This document shows, in pieces, positions 1 to 9,764 of a DNA stretch of 64,000 nt. Location: assembly GCF_000800255.1 (NCBI RefSeq), contig NZ_CP009747.1:248001-312000 (forward strand), in the 5' to 3' direction. Below the pieces are notes generated by a model that did no database searches, was not told the DNA's origin, and saw nothing but the letters and a program-made list of their open reading frames with translations. The stretch's first letter is position 1. Each line of letters opens with the position of its first letter. Source of the stretch: Pseudomonas parafulva (GTDB lineage Bacteria > Pseudomonadota > Gammaproteobacteria > Pseudomonadales > Pseudomonadaceae). Position numbers and translations under genes: made by a program.

Positions 1-203
1 TGCTGGAGTTCGTCGATGAGCTGGCGAGCGAAGACCAGGTGTTCGAGAACCACGGCGTGAAGGTCATCATCGACCCGAAGAGCCTGGTGTACCTCGATGG
101 CACCGAATTGGACTTCGTCAAGGAAGGGTTGAACGAAGGCTTCAAGTTCAACAACCCCAACGTGCGCGGTGAATGTGGCTGCGGCGAAAGCTTCAATGTC
201 TGA
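1..203 (+). CDS. iscA: Iron-sulfur cluster assembly protein IscA, 3' part
   Basis: Partial gene cut by the window start; frame opens at base 3 and ends with TGA at 201-203, giving the last 66 residues. A-type Fe-S carrier/scaffold of the ISC pathway in the cytoplasm. The C-terminal signature [14 protein letters not shown] carries the CGCG cysteine pair that, with an upstream cysteine outside the window, binds iron or a [2Fe-2S] cluster. The segment [20 protein letters not shown] is typical of the HesB/IscA fold. It is followed 8 nt later by hscB, the standard isc operon order. Family is certain; the choice of iscA over other A-type proteins (erpA, sufA) rests on the neighbouring hscB-hscA-fdx-iscX. 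Confidence 0.95.
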   Translation, partial: LEFVDELASEDQVFENHGVKVIIDPKSLVYLDGTELDFVKEGLNEGFKFNNPNVRGECGCGESFNV

Positions 204-211
204 GGCCTGAC

Positions 212-733
212 GTGGGTAGCCCTTGCCATTTCGCTCTGTTCGACCTGCAACCGAGCTTCCGCCTGGACCTCGACAAGCTGGCCACGCGTTATCGCGAGCT
301 GGCCCGCGAGGTCCATCCCGACCGCTTCGCCGACGCCTCCGAGCGTGAGCAGCGCTTGGCCCTGGAAAACTCCGCAGCCCTCAACGACGCCTACCAGACG
401 CTGCGCAGTGCGCCGCGTCGCGCGCGTTACCTGCTGGCCATCAGCGGCCATGAGGTGCCTCAGGAAGTCACGGTCCACGACCCCGACTTCCTGTTGCAGC
501 AGATGCAGTGGCGCGAAGAACTCGAGGAACTGCAGGACGAAGCCGACCTCGACGGCGTTGCCGTGTTCAAGCAGCGCCTGAAGGGTGCCCAGAGCACTCT
601 CGACGAGGAATTCGCCGCTTGCTGGGATCAAGCTGCCGAGCGCGACAGGGCCGAGCGCCTGATGCGCCGCATGCAGTTCCTCGACAAGCTCGCCCAGGAA
701 GTGCGCCAACTCGAAGAGCGCCTCGACGATTAA
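212..733 (+). CDS. hscB: Fe-S cluster assembly co-chaperone HscB
   Basis: J-domain co-chaperone (173 aa) that delivers the IscU scaffold to HscA and stimulates its ATPase. The N-terminal J domain contains the HPD motif (VHPDRF) and the aromatic HFALFDL start typical of HscB; the C-terminal three-helix part (about residues 90-173) is the IscU-binding domain. The start chosen is GTG at 212, because an ATG at 173 would overlap the iscA coding end by 31 bases and add 13 residues unlike any J protein. Length matches the family (about 170 aa). Lies between iscA and hscA in the isc operon, so presumably co-transcribed under IscR control (iscR is outside the window). Confidence 0.95.
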   Translation: MGSPCHFALFDLQPSFRLDLDKLATRYRELAREVHPDRFADASEREQRLALENSAALNDAYQTLRSAPRRARYLLAISGHEVPQEVTVHDPDFLLQQMQWREELEELQDEADLDGVAVFKQRLKGAQSTLDEEFAACWDQAAERDRAERLMRRMQFLDKLAQEVRQLEERLDD

Positions 734-775
734 CCCCGGCGCCGCCGTGACGGCGCCCAAGGTATCAAGATAAGC

Positions 776-2638
776 ATGGCCCTACTGCAGATCGCCGAAC
801 CCGGTCAGAGCCCCCAGCCGCACCAGCGCCGCCTGGCGGTGGGCATCGACCTGGGGACCACCAACTCTCTCGTCGCCGCGGTACGCAGCGGCCGCAGCGA
901 GCCGCTGCCCGATGCCCAGGGCAACCTCATCCTGCCGTCCGCGGTGCGCTACCTGGAGGACCGCTGCGAAGTCGGCCAGGCTGCCCGCGATGCGGCCTCC
1001 AGCGACCCGTTCAACAGTGTCCTGTCGGTCAAGCGCCTGATGGGACGAGGCCTGTCCGACGTCAAACAGTTGGGTGAACAGCTGCCATACCGGTTCGTCG
1101 GTGGCGAGTCGCACATGCCGTTCATCGACACTGTTCAGGGGCCCAAGAGCCCGGTGCAGGTGTCGGCCGACATTCTCAAGGTGCTGCGTCAGCGCGCCGA
1201 GGAATCCTTGGGTGGCGAACTGGTGGGCGCGGTGATCACCGTGCCGGCCTATTTCGACGACGCTCAGCGTCAGGCCACCAAGGATGCTGCGCGTCTGGCC
1301 GGGCTGAACGTGCTGCGCCTGCTCAACGAGCCGACCGCAGCGGCGGTGGCCTATGGTCTGGACCAGAACGCCGAAGGCGTGGTGGCGATCTTCGACCTGG
1401 GCGGCGGCACCTTCGACATTTCCATTCTGCGCCTCACGGCCGGCGTGTTCGAAGTGCTGGCCACCGGCGGCGACACGGCCCTGGGCGGGGATGACTTCGA
1501 TCACGCCATCGCGGGCTGGATCATTGAGCAGGCGGGCCTGTCCGCTGACCTCGACCCTGCCACTCAGCGCCAGTTGTTGCAGGCGGCGTGCGCCGCCAAA
1601 GAAGCCTTGACCGATGCCGATAGCGTTCGCGTCAGCCACGGCGCCTGGAGCGGTGAGCTCAGCCGTGCCGATTTCGAAGGCATGATCGAGCCGTTGATCG
1701 CCCGTAGCCTCAAGGCCTGCCGCCGCGCCGTGCGCGACAGCGGCGTCGAGCTGGAAGAGGTGGGGGCGGTGGTCATGGTGGGTGGATCGACCCGTGTGCC
1801 GCGTGTGCGCGACGCGGTCGGCACGTTGTTCGGTCGTGCGCCGCTGACCTCGATCGACCCCGATCAAGTGGTGGCCATCGGCGCGGCGATTCAAGCCGAT
1901 ACCTTGGCCGGCAATCGACGCGAAGGCGGTGAATTGTTGTTGCTGGACGTGATCCCTCTGTCGCTCGGCCTGGAGACCATGGGCGGGTTGATGGAGAAGG
2001 TGATCCCGCGCAATACCACCATTCCGGTGGCGCGCGCCCAGGAGTTCACCACCTACAAAGACGGCCAGTCGGCCATGATGATCCACGTCCTGCAGGGCGA
2101 GCGCGAGCTGATCAGCGACTGCCGGTCGCTGGCGCGCTTCGAGTTGCGTGGCATTCCGGCCATGGTCGCCGGCGCGGCGAAGATCCGCGTCACGTTCCAG
2201 GTGGATGCGGATGGGCTGTTGAGCGTCGCCGCGCGCGAACTGGGCTCGGGTGTGGAGTCGAGTATTCAGGTGAAGCCTTCGTACGGCCTGACCGACGGCG
2301 AGATCGCCCGCATGCTCAAGGACTCCTTCGAACACGCTGGTACCGACAAGCAGGCGCGCCAGCTGCGCGAGCATCAGGTCGATGGCGAACGCCTGCTCGA
2401 AGCGGTACAGGGTGCCCTCGAGGCGGACGGCGAGCGCCTGCTCAGTGGCGAGGAGCGCGAGGCCATCGAGTTCCAGATGCAAGAATTGCGTGATTTGCTC
2501 AACGGCACCGATGGCCCGGCCATCGAGCAGCAGACCAAGCGTCTGTCGCAGGTGACCGATGCTTTTGCCGCCCGTCGCCTTGATTCGACGGTCAAAGCCG
2601 CACTGGCCGGGCGCAACCTGAATGAGATCGAGGAGTAA
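776..2638 (+). CDS. hscA: Fe-S protein assembly chaperone HscA (Hsp70 family)
   Basis: Specialised Hsp70 chaperone (620 aa) that binds the LPPVK loop of IscU and uses ATP hydrolysis to help transfer Fe-S clusters to acceptors. The ATPase domain shows [12 protein letters not shown] (phosphate loop 1), [14 protein letters not shown] (phosphate loop 2) and [10 protein letters not shown] (adenosine motif); the substrate-binding part begins after the linker [18 protein letters not shown]. There is no EEVD-like or DnaK-type acidic tail, and the short C-terminus agrees with HscA rather than DnaK. The 42 nt gap after hscB holds its ribosome binding region; fdx follows 3 nt after the stop, so translation is probably coupled. 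Confidence 0.97.
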   Translation: MALLQIAEPGQSPQPHQRRLAVGIDLGTTNSLVAAVRSGRSEPLPDAQGNLILPSAVRYLEDRCEVGQAARDAASSDPFNSVLSVKRLMGRGLSDVKQLGEQLPYRFVGGESHMPFIDTVQGPKSPVQVSADILKVLRQRAEESLGGELVGAVITVPAYFDDAQRQATKDAARLAGLNVLRLLNEPTAAAVAYGLDQNAEGVVAIFDLGGGTFDISILRLTAGVFEVLATGGDTALGGDDFDHAIAGWIIEQAGLSADLDPATQRQLLQAACAAKEALTDADSVRVSHGAWSGELSRADFEGMIEPLIARSLKACRRAVRDSGVELEEVGAVVMVGGSTRVPRVRDAVGTLFGRAPLTSIDPDQVVAIGAAIQADTLAGNRREGGELLLLDVIPLSLGLETMGGLMEKVIPRNTTIPVARAQEFTTYKDGQSAMMIHVLQGERELISDCRSLARFELRGIPAMVAGAAKIRVTFQVDADGLLSVAARELGSGVESSIQVKPSYGLTDGEIARMLKDSFEHAGTDKQARQLREHQVDGERLLEAVQGALEADGERLLSGEEREAIEFQMQELRDLLNGTDGPAIEQQTKRLSQVTDAFAARRLDSTVKAALAGRNLNEIEE

Positions 2639-2641
2639 TCG

Positions 2642-2983
2642 ATGCCGCTGGTGACATTCCTGCCGCATGAGAAATTCTGCCCCGAGGGGCTGACCGTCGA
2701 GGTCGCGTCCGGCACCAACATCCTGGAGCTGGCCCATGAGCACCATATCGAAATGGAAAGTGCCTGTGGCGGCGTGAAGGCTTGCACCACGTGCCATTGC
2801 ATCGTGCGCAAGGGCCTCGAATCCCTCGAGGAAGCCGACGAGTTGGAAGAGGACATGCTGGACAAGGCCTGGGGTCTGGAGGCGCAGTCGCGTCTCGGCT
2901 GTCAGGTGGTGGTCGCCGACCAGGACCTGACCATCGAAATCCCCAAGTATTCGCTCAACCACGCTGCCGAAGCGCCACATTGA
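2642..2983 (+). CDS. fdx: ISC-type [2Fe-2S] ferredoxin
   Basis: Adrenodoxin-type ferredoxin (113 aa) that supplies electrons to cluster assembly on IscU. Cysteines at 42, 48, 51 and 87 form the C-X5-C-X2-C ... C pattern of the family (CGGVKACTTC and RLGC). The acidic stretch EEADELEEDMLD around residues 63-74 is the usual partner-docking helix. Starts 3 nt after hscA and is followed by iscX 10 nt downstream; same operon. Confidence 0.96.
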   Translation: MPLVTFLPHEKFCPEGLTVEVASGTNILELAHEHHIEMESACGGVKACTTCHCIVRKGLESLEEADELEEDMLDKAWGLEAQSRLGCQVVVADQDLTIEIPKYSLNHAAEAPH

Positions 2984-2993
2984 GGATGACGGA

Positions 2994-3194
2994 ATGAGTC
3001 TGAAATGGGTTGATGTACTTGAAATCGCCATTCAGCTTGCAGAAAGCAAGCCGGAAGTCGATCCTCGTTACGTGAATTTCGTCAATCTGCGGAGTTGGGT
3101 GATGGAATTGCCCGACTTCAGTGACGATCCGGCGCGCGGCGGCGAAAAGGTCCTGGAGGCCATCCAGGCGGCCTGGATCGAAGAAGCCGACTGA
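2994..3194 (+). CDS. iscX: Fe-S cluster assembly protein IscX
   Basis: Small acidic protein (66 aa) of the IscX/YfhJ family, which binds IscS and iron and modulates cluster formation. Begins LKWVDVLEIAIQLAE, the variant of the family's DxxDIA helix, and ends with an acidic helix VLEAIQAAWIEEAD. Length matches the E. coli protein. It is the last gene of the isc operon; a hairpin with a T-rich tail lies 31 nt downstream. Confidence 0.93.
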   Translation: MSLKWVDVLEIAIQLAESKPEVDPRYVNFVNLRSWVMELPDFSDDPARGGEKVLEAIQAAWIEEAD

Positions 3195-3210
3195 GTGACA
3201 TCCGCAGGTT

Positions 3211-3239
3211 AGGCAATGCCCTCGAACCCGCGTATAATT
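3211..3239 (+). promoter_or_regulatory. Sigma-70 promoter of ndk
   Basis: -35 TAGGCA (3211-3216, 4 of 6 to consensus), 17-base spacer, -10 TATAAT (3234-3239, perfect). Predicted start near 3246, about 38 nt before the ndk ATG, with ribosome site CTGGAG before the gene. Confidence 0.65.
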
Positions 3240-3256
3240 CGCGGGTTTAATTTTTC
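3226..3256 (+). terminator. Intrinsic terminator of the isc operon, with the ndk -10 box in its loop
   Basis: Eight-base stem AACCCGCG (3226-3233) and CGCGGGTT (3241-3248), seven-base loop TATAATT, then TAATTTTT. Position after iscX and the T-rich tail fit a Rho-independent terminator. The loop is at the same time a consensus -10 box (3234-3239). Confidence 0.75.
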
Positions 3257-3283
3257 GCAACACTCAATATTCTGGAGTTTTCC

Positions 3284-3709
3284 ATGGCTGTTCAACGTAC
3301 TTTCTCCATCATCAAGCCTGACGCCGTCGCCAAAAACGTCATCGGTGAGATCACCACTCGTTTCGAAAAAGCCGGCCTGAAAGTCGTCGCCTCGAAAATC
3401 AAGCAACTGTCCAAGGCCGAAGCCGAAGGCTTCTACGCCGAGCACAGCGCGCGTGGCTTCTTCGGCGAACTGGTTGCCTTCATGACTTCCGGCCCGGTCG
3501 TTGTCCAGGTGCTGGAAGGCGAAAACGCCATCGCTCTGAACCGTGAGCTGATGGGCGCTACCAACCCTAAAGAAGCCGCTGCCGGCACCATCCGTGCCGA
3601 CTTCGCCGAGTCGATCGACGCCAACGCCGTTCACGGTTCGGACTCCGAAGCCGCTGCCGCTCGCGAAATCGCCTACTTCTTCGCAGCTACCGAGGTAACC
3701 ACTCGCTAA
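3284..3709 (+). CDS. ndk: Nucleoside diphosphate kinase
   Basis: Transfers the gamma-phosphate of ATP to nucleoside diphosphates through a phospho-histidine, keeping NTP/dNTP pools balanced. 141 aa, the normal size of the bacterial enzyme. Begins [15 protein letters not shown] and carries the active-site segment NAVHGSDS with the catalytic histidine at residue 117. Own promoter upstream; rlmN follows 28 nt downstream and may be partly read through. Confidence 0.98.
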   Translation: MAVQRTFSIIKPDAVAKNVIGEITTRFEKAGLKVVASKIKQLSKAEAEGFYAEHSARGFFGELVAFMTSGPVVVQVLEGENAIALNRELMGATNPKEAAAGTIRADFAESIDANAVHGSDSEAAAAREIAYFFAATEVTTR

Positions 3710-3737
3710 GCGAACGCTTTCGAGTGAGGGTGAATCC

Positions 3738-4886
3738 ATGACGACATCTACTGGCAAAATCAACCTGTTGGGGCTGACCCTGCCGGAAATGGAACAGTTC
3801 TTCGACTCGATCGGGGAGAAGCGCTTCCGTGCCGGTCAGGTGATGAAATGGATTCACCATTTTGGCGTGTCCGATTTCGCGGACATGACCAACGTCGGCA
3901 AGGCCTTGCGCGAAAAGCTCGAGGCCATTGCCGAGATTCGACCTCCGGAAGTGGTCAGTGAAGACATTTCCGCCGACGGGACCCGCAAATGGGTCGTGCG
4001 CGTTGCCTCCGGCAGCTGCGTCGAGACCGTCTACATTCCCACCGACGACCGCGGCACGCTCTGCGTCTCGTCGCAAGCTGGCTGCGCCCTAGACTGCAGT
4101 TTCTGCTCCACCGGCAAGCAAGGCTTCAACAGCAACCTGACCGCCGCCGAAGTCATCGGCCAGGTATGGCTTGCGAACAAATCCTTCGGCACCGTCCCGG
4201 CCAAGATCGACCGCGCCATCACCAACGTGGTGATGATGGGCATGGGCGAGCCGCTACTCAATTTCGACAATGTCATCGCCGCCATGAAGATCATGATGGA
4301 CGATCTGGGCTATGGCATCTCCAAGCGTCGCGTCACCCTGTCCACCTCGGGCGTGGTGCCGATGATCGATGAACTGGCCAAGCACATCGACGTATCGCTG
4401 GCGCTGTCGCTGCACGCGCCGAACGACGAACTGCGCAACAAGCTGGTGCCGATCAACAAGAAGTACCCGCTCAAGGTACTGCTCGAGTCTTGCCTGGGCT
4501 ACATGGCCACGCTCGGCGGCAAACGCGTGCTGACGGTCGAGTACACCCTGCTCAAGGATGTCAACGACCAGCCCGAACACGCCGCGCAGATGATCGAGCT
4601 GCTGCGCGACGTGCCGTGCAAGATCAACCTGATCCCGTTCAACCCGTTCCCGCACTCCGGCTACGAGCGGCCCAGCAACAATGCGATCCGTCGCTTCCAG
4701 GACCTGCTGCACCACGGTGGCTTCAACGTCACCACCCGGACCACCCGTGGTGAAGACATCGACGCGGCCTGCGGCCAGTTGGTCGGTCAGGTCATGGACC
4801 GCACCCGCCGCAGCGAGCGCTACATTGCCGTGCGCCAGCTCAACGCCGACGGTAGCGAGTCGGCAGACAGCGCCGTGCGCCTCTGA
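3738..4886 (+). CDS. rlmN: Dual-specificity 23S rRNA/tRNA adenine-C2 methyltransferase RlmN
   Basis: Radical SAM enzyme (382 aa) that methylates C2 of A2503 in 23S rRNA and A37 in some tRNAs. The radical SAM cysteines CALDCSFC are at residues 116, 120 and 123. The methyl-carrying cysteine near the C-terminus is in [10 protein letters not shown] (residue 345). MMGMGEPL and [10 protein letters not shown] are characteristic blocks. The 21-nt intergenic region before the ATG has a GTGAGGGTGAAT ribosome region. First gene of a dense run that continues to bamB. Confidence 0.97.
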   Translation: MTTSTGKINLLGLTLPEMEQFFDSIGEKRFRAGQVMKWIHHFGVSDFADMTNVGKALREKLEAIAEIRPPEVVSEDISADGTRKWVVRVASGSCVETVYIPTDDRGTLCVSSQAGCALDCSFCSTGKQGFNSNLTAAEVIGQVWLANKSFGTVPAKIDRAITNVVMMGMGEPLLNFDNVIAAMKIMMDDLGYGISKRRVTLSTSGVVPMIDELAKHIDVSLALSLHAPNDELRNKLVPINKKYPLKVLLESCLGYMATLGGKRVLTVEYTLLKDVNDQPEHAAQMIELLRDVPCKINLIPFNPFPHSGYERPSNNAIRRFQDLLHHGGFNVTTRTTRGEDIDAACGQLVGQVMDRTRRSERYIAVRQLNADGSESADSAVRL

Positions 4887-4901
4887 CGGACACCGCCGCC
4901 C

Positions 4902-5663
4902 ATGACCCTGCGCGCCGCGCTGTCGATCCTGTCACTGCTGTTGCTGGCTGGCTGCGTGTCCGGCGGCAGCGGCCATCCGCTGTCCAGCGAGCAGGGTCGG
5001 GCAGAGGCGGGGCGTGCCTACGTGCAGTTGGGCCTGGGCTATCTGCAGCAGGGCATGAGCGAGCAGGCCAAGGTGCCGTTGGCGCGCGCGCTCGAGTTGG
5101 ACCCGCGTGACGCCGATGCCCATGCGGCCTTGGCCCTGGTGTTCCAGGCTCAAGGCGAGCCGGAACTGGCGGATGAGCATTTTCGTCACGCCCTGGCGCA
5201 GCGCTCGAACGATGCGCGCATTCGCAACAACTACGGCAGTTTCCTCTATGCTCAAGGGCATTTTCGCCAGGCCGAGCAGATGTTTCGCCAAGCCGCCGCC
5301 GATACCCTGTATCCTGAGCGCTCGCGCGTGTACGAGAACCTGGGCCTGACCGCGCTCAGGCAAGGCCGCGCCGAGCAAGCACAGGCCTTTCTGGAAAAAG
5401 CCCTGCGCCTGGATCAGCGACAACCGCGGGCGCTACTGGAAATGGCTGAGTTGTCCTACGAAAACAGGCATTATGTGCCGGCCTGGGATTACTACGAACG
5501 TTTCAGCCAGCAGGGCCAGCATGATGCCCGCAGCCTGCTGTTGGGCAGTCGTCTGGCGCGAATCGTCGAAGAGCACGGTACCGCTGACGAACTGGGCCGC
5601 ACACTACAACGACTTTATCCCGGTACGCCGGAATATCAGCAATACCTGTCGGAGCAACGATGA
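4902..5663 (+). CDS. pilF: Type IV pilus biogenesis/stability lipoprotein PilF (PilW)
   Basis: Outer-membrane lipoprotein (253 aa) built of TPR repeats; PilF is the pilotin needed for outer-membrane localisation and multimerisation of the PilQ secretin. Signal peptide with lipobox LLLLAGC, so the mature protein starts at Cys18. About six TPR units follow (for example YLQQGMSEQAKVPLARALEL and NNYGSFLYAQGHFRQAEQMF). Start is 15 nt after rlmN. The stop overlaps the rodZ start in an ATGA arrangement, indicating coupled translation. Confidence 0.93.
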   Translation: MTLRAALSILSLLLLAGCVSGGSGHPLSSEQGRAEAGRAYVQLGLGYLQQGMSEQAKVPLARALELDPRDADAHAALALVFQAQGEPELADEHFRHALAQRSNDARIRNNYGSFLYAQGHFRQAEQMFRQAAADTLYPERSRVYENLGLTALRQGRAEQAQAFLEKALRLDQRQPRALLEMAELSYENRHYVPAWDYYERFSQQGQHDARSLLLGSRLARIVEEHGTADELGRTLQRLYPGTPEYQQYLSEQR

Positions 5664-6658
5664 ACGCCGCGCACCCCGAATCAGCAGCAGCGCTTGAGCA
5701 GCATCCCGGTGACGTCCTGCGCCAGGCGCGCGAGCACCGGAACTGGTCGCAAGCCGAGGTCGCCCGTAGGCTGAACCTGACCGTCACCTCGCTGAATTAC
5801 CTGGAAACCGGTGCCTTCGACAAGCTTCCCGGGCATACCTTCGCCCGCGGCTACATTCGCGCCTACGCCAAACTCATGGACATGGATCAGGCCCCGTTGG
5901 TCGAGGCCTTTGATCGTGTGACCGGCACCCATGCCAAAGGCAGCGAAGTGCATTCGCTGGGTCGTATCGAGGAGCCGGTACGCTTGTCGCACAACATTCT
6001 GCGCGGCGTCAGCCTGCTGCTGCTGGTGGTGGTAGTCGGCGGTGGCTTCTTCTGGTGGCAGGACCAGAGCGGCCAGCATGGCAAGGACCTGAGCAAGATC
6101 GCCCTGGAGCATGTCGAGGTCGAAAGCGCCGACGGCACCACCCAGATCCACACCCTCGATGAGCCCGAAGACCAGGCCGTGAGCGCTGGCCAGCAGCCCG
6201 AAAGCGCGCCGCTGCCGCTGGGGCAGGACACGGCAGCGCAGGGCGAAGACGAAACCGCCGCCCAGGCACCTGAACAGTCCGCGTCCGCGGTCGCGCCCAC
6301 TGCGCCGGTTGCGCAGAACCCAGCCCAGCCGCATGCGCCGGCTGCCACGACCACCACCGCGCCTTCGACCACCCCTGCTGCGCCCGCTGCCAGCGAGCCT
6401 GCCGCGCCGATCGCAGGGGAGGGCAAGGTTGCCATCCAGTTCGTCGCCGACTGCTGGACCCAGGTCACCGACGGAAATGGCAAGGTGCTATTTAGCGCCA
6501 TCAAGCGCAAGGGCGATAGCCTCGAACTGGCAGGCAAGCCGCCGTTCGCCGTGCGCCTGGGCTTTGCCCGTGGCGCCCAGGTCAGCTACAACGGCCAGCC
6601 CGTCGATGTCGCCCCGTTCACCAGTGGCGAGACCGCTCGCCTGAAGTTGGGACAGTAA
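5660..6658 (+). CDS. rodZ: Cytoskeleton protein RodZ (helix-turn-helix/DUF4115)
   Basis: Bitopic inner-membrane protein (332 aa) that connects the MreB cytoskeleton with the elongation machinery. Domains in order: cytoplasmic Xre-type helix-turn-helix (about residues 15-85, LRQARE...EVARRLNLTVTSLNYLE), basic juxtamembrane part, one transmembrane helix (about 112-134, VSLLLLVVVVGGGFFWW), long Ala/Pro/Thr/Gln-rich periplasmic linker (about 175-255), and C-terminal DUF4115 beta domain (VAIQFVADCWTQVTDGNG). Start overlaps pilF by 4 nt. Functionally linked to mreBCD at 51977-54727 although 45 kb away. Confidence 0.94.
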   Translation: MNAAHPESAAALEQHPGDVLRQAREHRNWSQAEVARRLNLTVTSLNYLETGAFDKLPGHTFARGYIRAYAKLMDMDQAPLVEAFDRVTGTHAKGSEVHSLGRIEEPVRLSHNILRGVSLLLLVVVVGGGFFWWQDQSGQHGKDLSKIALEHVEVESADGTTQIHTLDEPEDQAVSAGQQPESAPLPLGQDTAAQGEDETAAQAPEQSASAVAPTAPVAQNPAQPHAPAATTTTAPSTTPAAPAASEPAAPIAGEGKVAIQFVADCWTQVTDGNGKVLFSAIKRKGDSLELAGKPPFAVRLGFARGAQVSYNGQPVDVAPFTSGETARLKLGQ

Positions 6659-6661
6659 GTC

Positions 6662-7771
6662 ATGCACGGTGAATCCCCGATCAAACGTCGCGAATCCCGC
6701 AAAATCTGGGTCGGCAATGTGCCGGTGGGCGGCGATGCTCCCATCGCGGTACAGAGCATGACCAACACCGACACCAACGATGTGGCCGCCACCGTGGCGC
6801 AGATCCAGCGTTTGGTAGATGCCGGTGTCGATATCGTCCGCGTGTCGGTGCCCGACATGGACGCCGCCGAAGCCTTCGGCAAGATCAAGCAGCAGGTCAG
6901 CGTCCCGCTGGTCGCCGATATCCACTTCGACTACAAGATCGCGCTGCGCGTCGCCGAGCTCGGCGTCGACTGCCTGCGCATCAACCCGGGCAACATCGGC
7001 CGTGAAGACCGAGTGCGCGCGGTGGTCGATGCTGCTCGCGATCGTGGTATTCCGATCCGCATCGGCGTCAACGCCGGCTCCCTGGAAAAAGACCTGCAGA
7101 AGAAGTACGGCGAGCCGACCCCAGCCGCGCTGGTCGAGTCGGCGCTGCGCCATGTCGAGCACCTCGACCGCCTGGATTTCCATGACTTCAAGGTCAGCGT
7201 GAAGGCCTCCGACGTGTTCATGGCCGTCGAAGCCTATCGCCTGCTGGCCAAGCAGATCGTGCAGCCCCTGCACCTGGGCATCACCGAAGCGGGAGGACTG
7301 CGTTCCGGAACGGTGAAATCCGCCGTCGGCCTCGGTATGCTGCTCGCCGAAGGCATCGGCGATACCATCCGCATTTCGCTGGCGGCCGATCCGGTCGAGG
7401 AAGTGAAGGTCGGCTACGACATTCTGAAGTCGCTGCACCTGCGCTCGCGTGGCATTAACTTCATCGCCTGCCCGAGCTGCTCGCGGCAGAATTTCGATGT
7501 GGTCAAGACCATGAACGAGTTGGAAGGGCGCCTGGAAGACCTGCTGGTGCCGCTGGACGTCGCGGTGATCGGCTGTGTGGTCAACGGACCGGGCGAAGCC
7601 AAGGAATCCCATGTCGGCCTGACCGGTGGCACGCCCAACCTGGTGTACATCGATGGCAAGCCGGCACAGAAGCTGACCAACGACAACCTGGTCGATGAGC
7701 TGGAAAAGCTCATCCGCCAGAAAGCGGCCGAAAAGGTCGAGGCCGACGCGGCGCTGATCGCCCGCGGCTGA
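6662..7771 (+). CDS. ispG: 4-hydroxy-3-methylbut-2-en-1-yl diphosphate synthase IspG (GcpE)
   Basis: [4Fe-4S] enzyme of the MEP isoprenoid pathway converting MEcPP to HMBPP, with flavodoxin/ferredoxin as reductant. 369 aa, the compact bacterial form. The TIM-barrel half has [15 protein letters not shown] and INPGNIG. The C-terminal half supplies the cluster cysteines in CPSCSRQ (near residues 270 and 273) and [11 protein letters not shown] (near residue 305). Starts 3 nt after rodZ; hisS follows 24 nt later. The rodZ-ispG-hisS order is widespread in gammaproteobacteria. Confidence 0.97.
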   Translation: MHGESPIKRRESRKIWVGNVPVGGDAPIAVQSMTNTDTNDVAATVAQIQRLVDAGVDIVRVSVPDMDAAEAFGKIKQQVSVPLVADIHFDYKIALRVAELGVDCLRINPGNIGREDRVRAVVDAARDRGIPIRIGVNAGSLEKDLQKKYGEPTPAALVESALRHVEHLDRLDFHDFKVSVKASDVFMAVEAYRLLAKQIVQPLHLGITEAGGLRSGTVKSAVGLGMLLAEGIGDTIRISLAADPVEEVKVGYDILKSLHLRSRGINFIACPSCSRQNFDVVKTMNELEGRLEDLLVPLDVAVIGCVVNGPGEAKESHVGLTGGTPNLVYIDGKPAQKLTNDNLVDELEKLIRQKAAEKVEADAALIARG

Positions 7772-7795
7772 TATACAGATTCGTAAGGACTTTTC

Positions 7796-9082
7796 GTGAG
7801 CAAATCGCTGCAAGCCATTCGTGGCATGAACGACATCCTGCCCGAGCAATCGCCGCTGTGGCGCTACTTCGAAGGCGCCGTGGCCAGCTTGCTGGACACC
7901 TACGGCTACAGCCAGATCCGCACGCCGATCGTCGAGTTCACCGAACTGTTCAAGCGTTCGATCGGTGAAGTCACCGATATCGTCGAAAAGGAAATGTATA
8001 CCTTCCAGGACAACAAGGACTCGCTGACCTTGCGTCCCGAAGGCACCGCCGCGTGCGTGCGTGCAGTGCTCGAGCACGGCATCATCGGCAACGGCCAAGT
8101 TCAGAAACTCTGGTATGTCGGGCCCATGTTCCGCCACGAGCGCCCGCAACTGGGGCGCTATCGCCAGTTCCACCAGATCGGCGTCGAGGTGTTCAACCTG
8201 GCCGGTCCCGACATCGATGCCGAGCTGATCATGCTGACCTGGCGCCTGTGGGCGCGCCTGGGCATTCAGGATGCCGTCACCCTCGAACTCAACAGCCTGG
8301 GCACCAGCGAAGCGCGCGGGCGCTATCGCGAGGCACTGGTCGAGTTCCTCTCCGAGCGCCTCGACCAGCTGGACGAAGACAGCCAGCGCCGCCTCAAGAG
8401 CAATCCGCTGCGTATCCTCGACAGCAAGCACGAGGGCACCCAGGCCGCGCTGGTCGGTGCGCCGAAGCTGGAGGATTACCTGGACGAAGAGTCGCGCGTG
8501 CATTTCGAAGGCGTGAAGGCGCGCCTGGACGCCGCCGGTATCCCATTCGTGATCAACACCAAGCTGGTGCGTGGCCTGGATTACTACAGCAAGACCGTCT
8601 TCGAGTGGGTCACCGACAAGCTCGGCGCCCAGGGCACGGTCTGCGCGGGTGGCCGTTACGATGGCCTGGTCGAGCAGATGGGCGGCAAGCCTACCGCTGG
8701 CGTGGGTTTCGCCATGGGCATCGAACGCCTGCTGCTGCTGATCGAAACCCTGGGTCAGGTGCCCGAGTCGATTGCGCGCACGCTGGACGTCTACCTGTGC
8801 GCCTTCGGCGAGCAGGCCGAGCTGGCGGGGCTGGCGCTCAGCGAGCAACTGCGCGACCGCTTGCCGGCGCTGCGCCTTGCCGTCAACGCCGGCGGTGGCA
8901 ATTTCAAGAACCAGTTCAAGAAGGCCGACCGCAGCGGGGCGCTGTTCGCCCTGATCCTGGGGGACGACGAATTGGCGCAACAAGTGGTAGGTTTCAAACC
9001 CCTGCGTGGCCAGGGCGAACAACAGAACATTGCCTGGGATGCTCTGGCCGAGCACCTGCAAGCTGCTCTCGCGCAGGCGTGA
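7796..9082 (+). CDS. hisS: Histidine--tRNA ligase
   Basis: Class II aminoacyl-tRNA synthetase (428 aa) charging tRNA-His. Motif 2 region [23 protein letters not shown], histidine-specific block [15 protein letters not shown], motif 3 [12 protein letters not shown], and a C-terminal anticodon-binding domain (about residues 330-428). Start is GTG at 7796, supported by AAGGA six bases upstream and by the conserved N-terminus [15 protein letters not shown]. Part of the rlmN-bamB run. Confidence 0.97.
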   Translation: MSKSLQAIRGMNDILPEQSPLWRYFEGAVASLLDTYGYSQIRTPIVEFTELFKRSIGEVTDIVEKEMYTFQDNKDSLTLRPEGTAACVRAVLEHGIIGNGQVQKLWYVGPMFRHERPQLGRYRQFHQIGVEVFNLAGPDIDAELIMLTWRLWARLGIQDAVTLELNSLGTSEARGRYREALVEFLSERLDQLDEDSQRRLKSNPLRILDSKHEGTQAALVGAPKLEDYLDEESRVHFEGVKARLDAAGIPFVINTKLVRGLDYYSKTVFEWVTDKLGAQGTVCAGGRYDGLVEQMGGKPTAGVGFAMGIERLLLLIETLGQVPESIARTLDVYLCAFGEQAELAGLALSEQLRDRLPALRLAVNAGGGNFKNQFKKADRSGALFALILGDDELAQQVVGFKPLRGQGEQQNIAWDALAEHLQAALAQA

Positions 9083-9121
9083 AGCGGTCATACAGCCGAA
9101 TTGCTGAAAAGGAGTATTGGG

Positions 9122-9763
9122 GTGTCGAGTACCGATGATGAAGGCCTGGTCGCAGCCAAGGACTGGTGGAACCGCAACGGCAAGCCGCTGCTGACCGGTG
9201 CTTTGCTCGCCGCGGCGGTGGTGATGGGCTGGCAGGCCTGGCACAAGTACCAGAACAACCAGTCGCAGGGCGCTTCGATGGTCTATCAGGCGTTGATCGA
9301 AACGGCCTTGTCGGCTGACGGCAAGCCGGATGCGACCAAGGTGGCCGAGTTGTCCGGCAAGCTCAAGAGCGAGTACGGCGGCACCGCTTACGCCCAGTAC
9401 GGCAGCCTGTTCGTGGCGAAAGTGGCCGTGGAGAGCGGCAAGCTCGACGACGCTGCCGCAGAACTCAAGGGCGTGGTGGATAAACCCGCCGACGCGACCC
9501 TGGGCGAGCTCGCCCGTCAGCGTCTGGCGCGCGTGCTCGCGGCGCAGAACAAAGCCGAAGAGGCACTCAAGTTGCTCGACGGCAACGCCGAGAAGGCCTA
9601 CCAGGCCAGTCGCGAGGAGCTCAAAGGCGATCTGCTGGTGCAATTGGGCCGTACCGACGATGCCCATGGTGCCTACGAAAAAGCCAAGGCCGCGCTGTCT
9701 GACGACGCCGCGATCGGTGGTTTGCAACTGAAGCTCGATGACCTGGCCAAAGGGGACGCGTGA
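9122..9763 (+). CDS. yfgM: YfgM family membrane-anchored TPR chaperone-like protein
   Basis: Bitopic protein (213 aa): short cytoplasmic N-terminus, one transmembrane helix (about residues 20-38, PLLTGALLAAAVVMGWQAW), then a periplasmic TPR-like domain (DUF2133). In E. coli YfgM associates with PpiD and the Sec translocon as an ancillary chaperone for outer-membrane proteins. Start taken as GTG at 9122 with AGGAG at 9111-9115; the upstream ATG at 9101 would put this ribosome site inside the coding region. Next gene is bamB one base after the stop, in keeping with envelope biogenesis. Confidence 0.9.
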   Translation: MSSTDDEGLVAAKDWWNRNGKPLLTGALLAAAVVMGWQAWHKYQNNQSQGASMVYQALIETALSADGKPDATKVAELSGKLKSEYGGTAYAQYGSLFVAKVAVESGKLDDAAAELKGVVDKPADATLGELARQRLARVLAAQNKAEEALKLLDGNAEKAYQASREELKGDLLVQLGRTDDAHGAYEKAKAALSDDAAIGGLQLKLDDLAKGDA

Positions 9764-9764
9764 A

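Noticed and set aside
782..3031. 749-codon minus-strand frame across hscA and fdx.
   Set aside because: Shadow of well-supported genes; no recognisable product.
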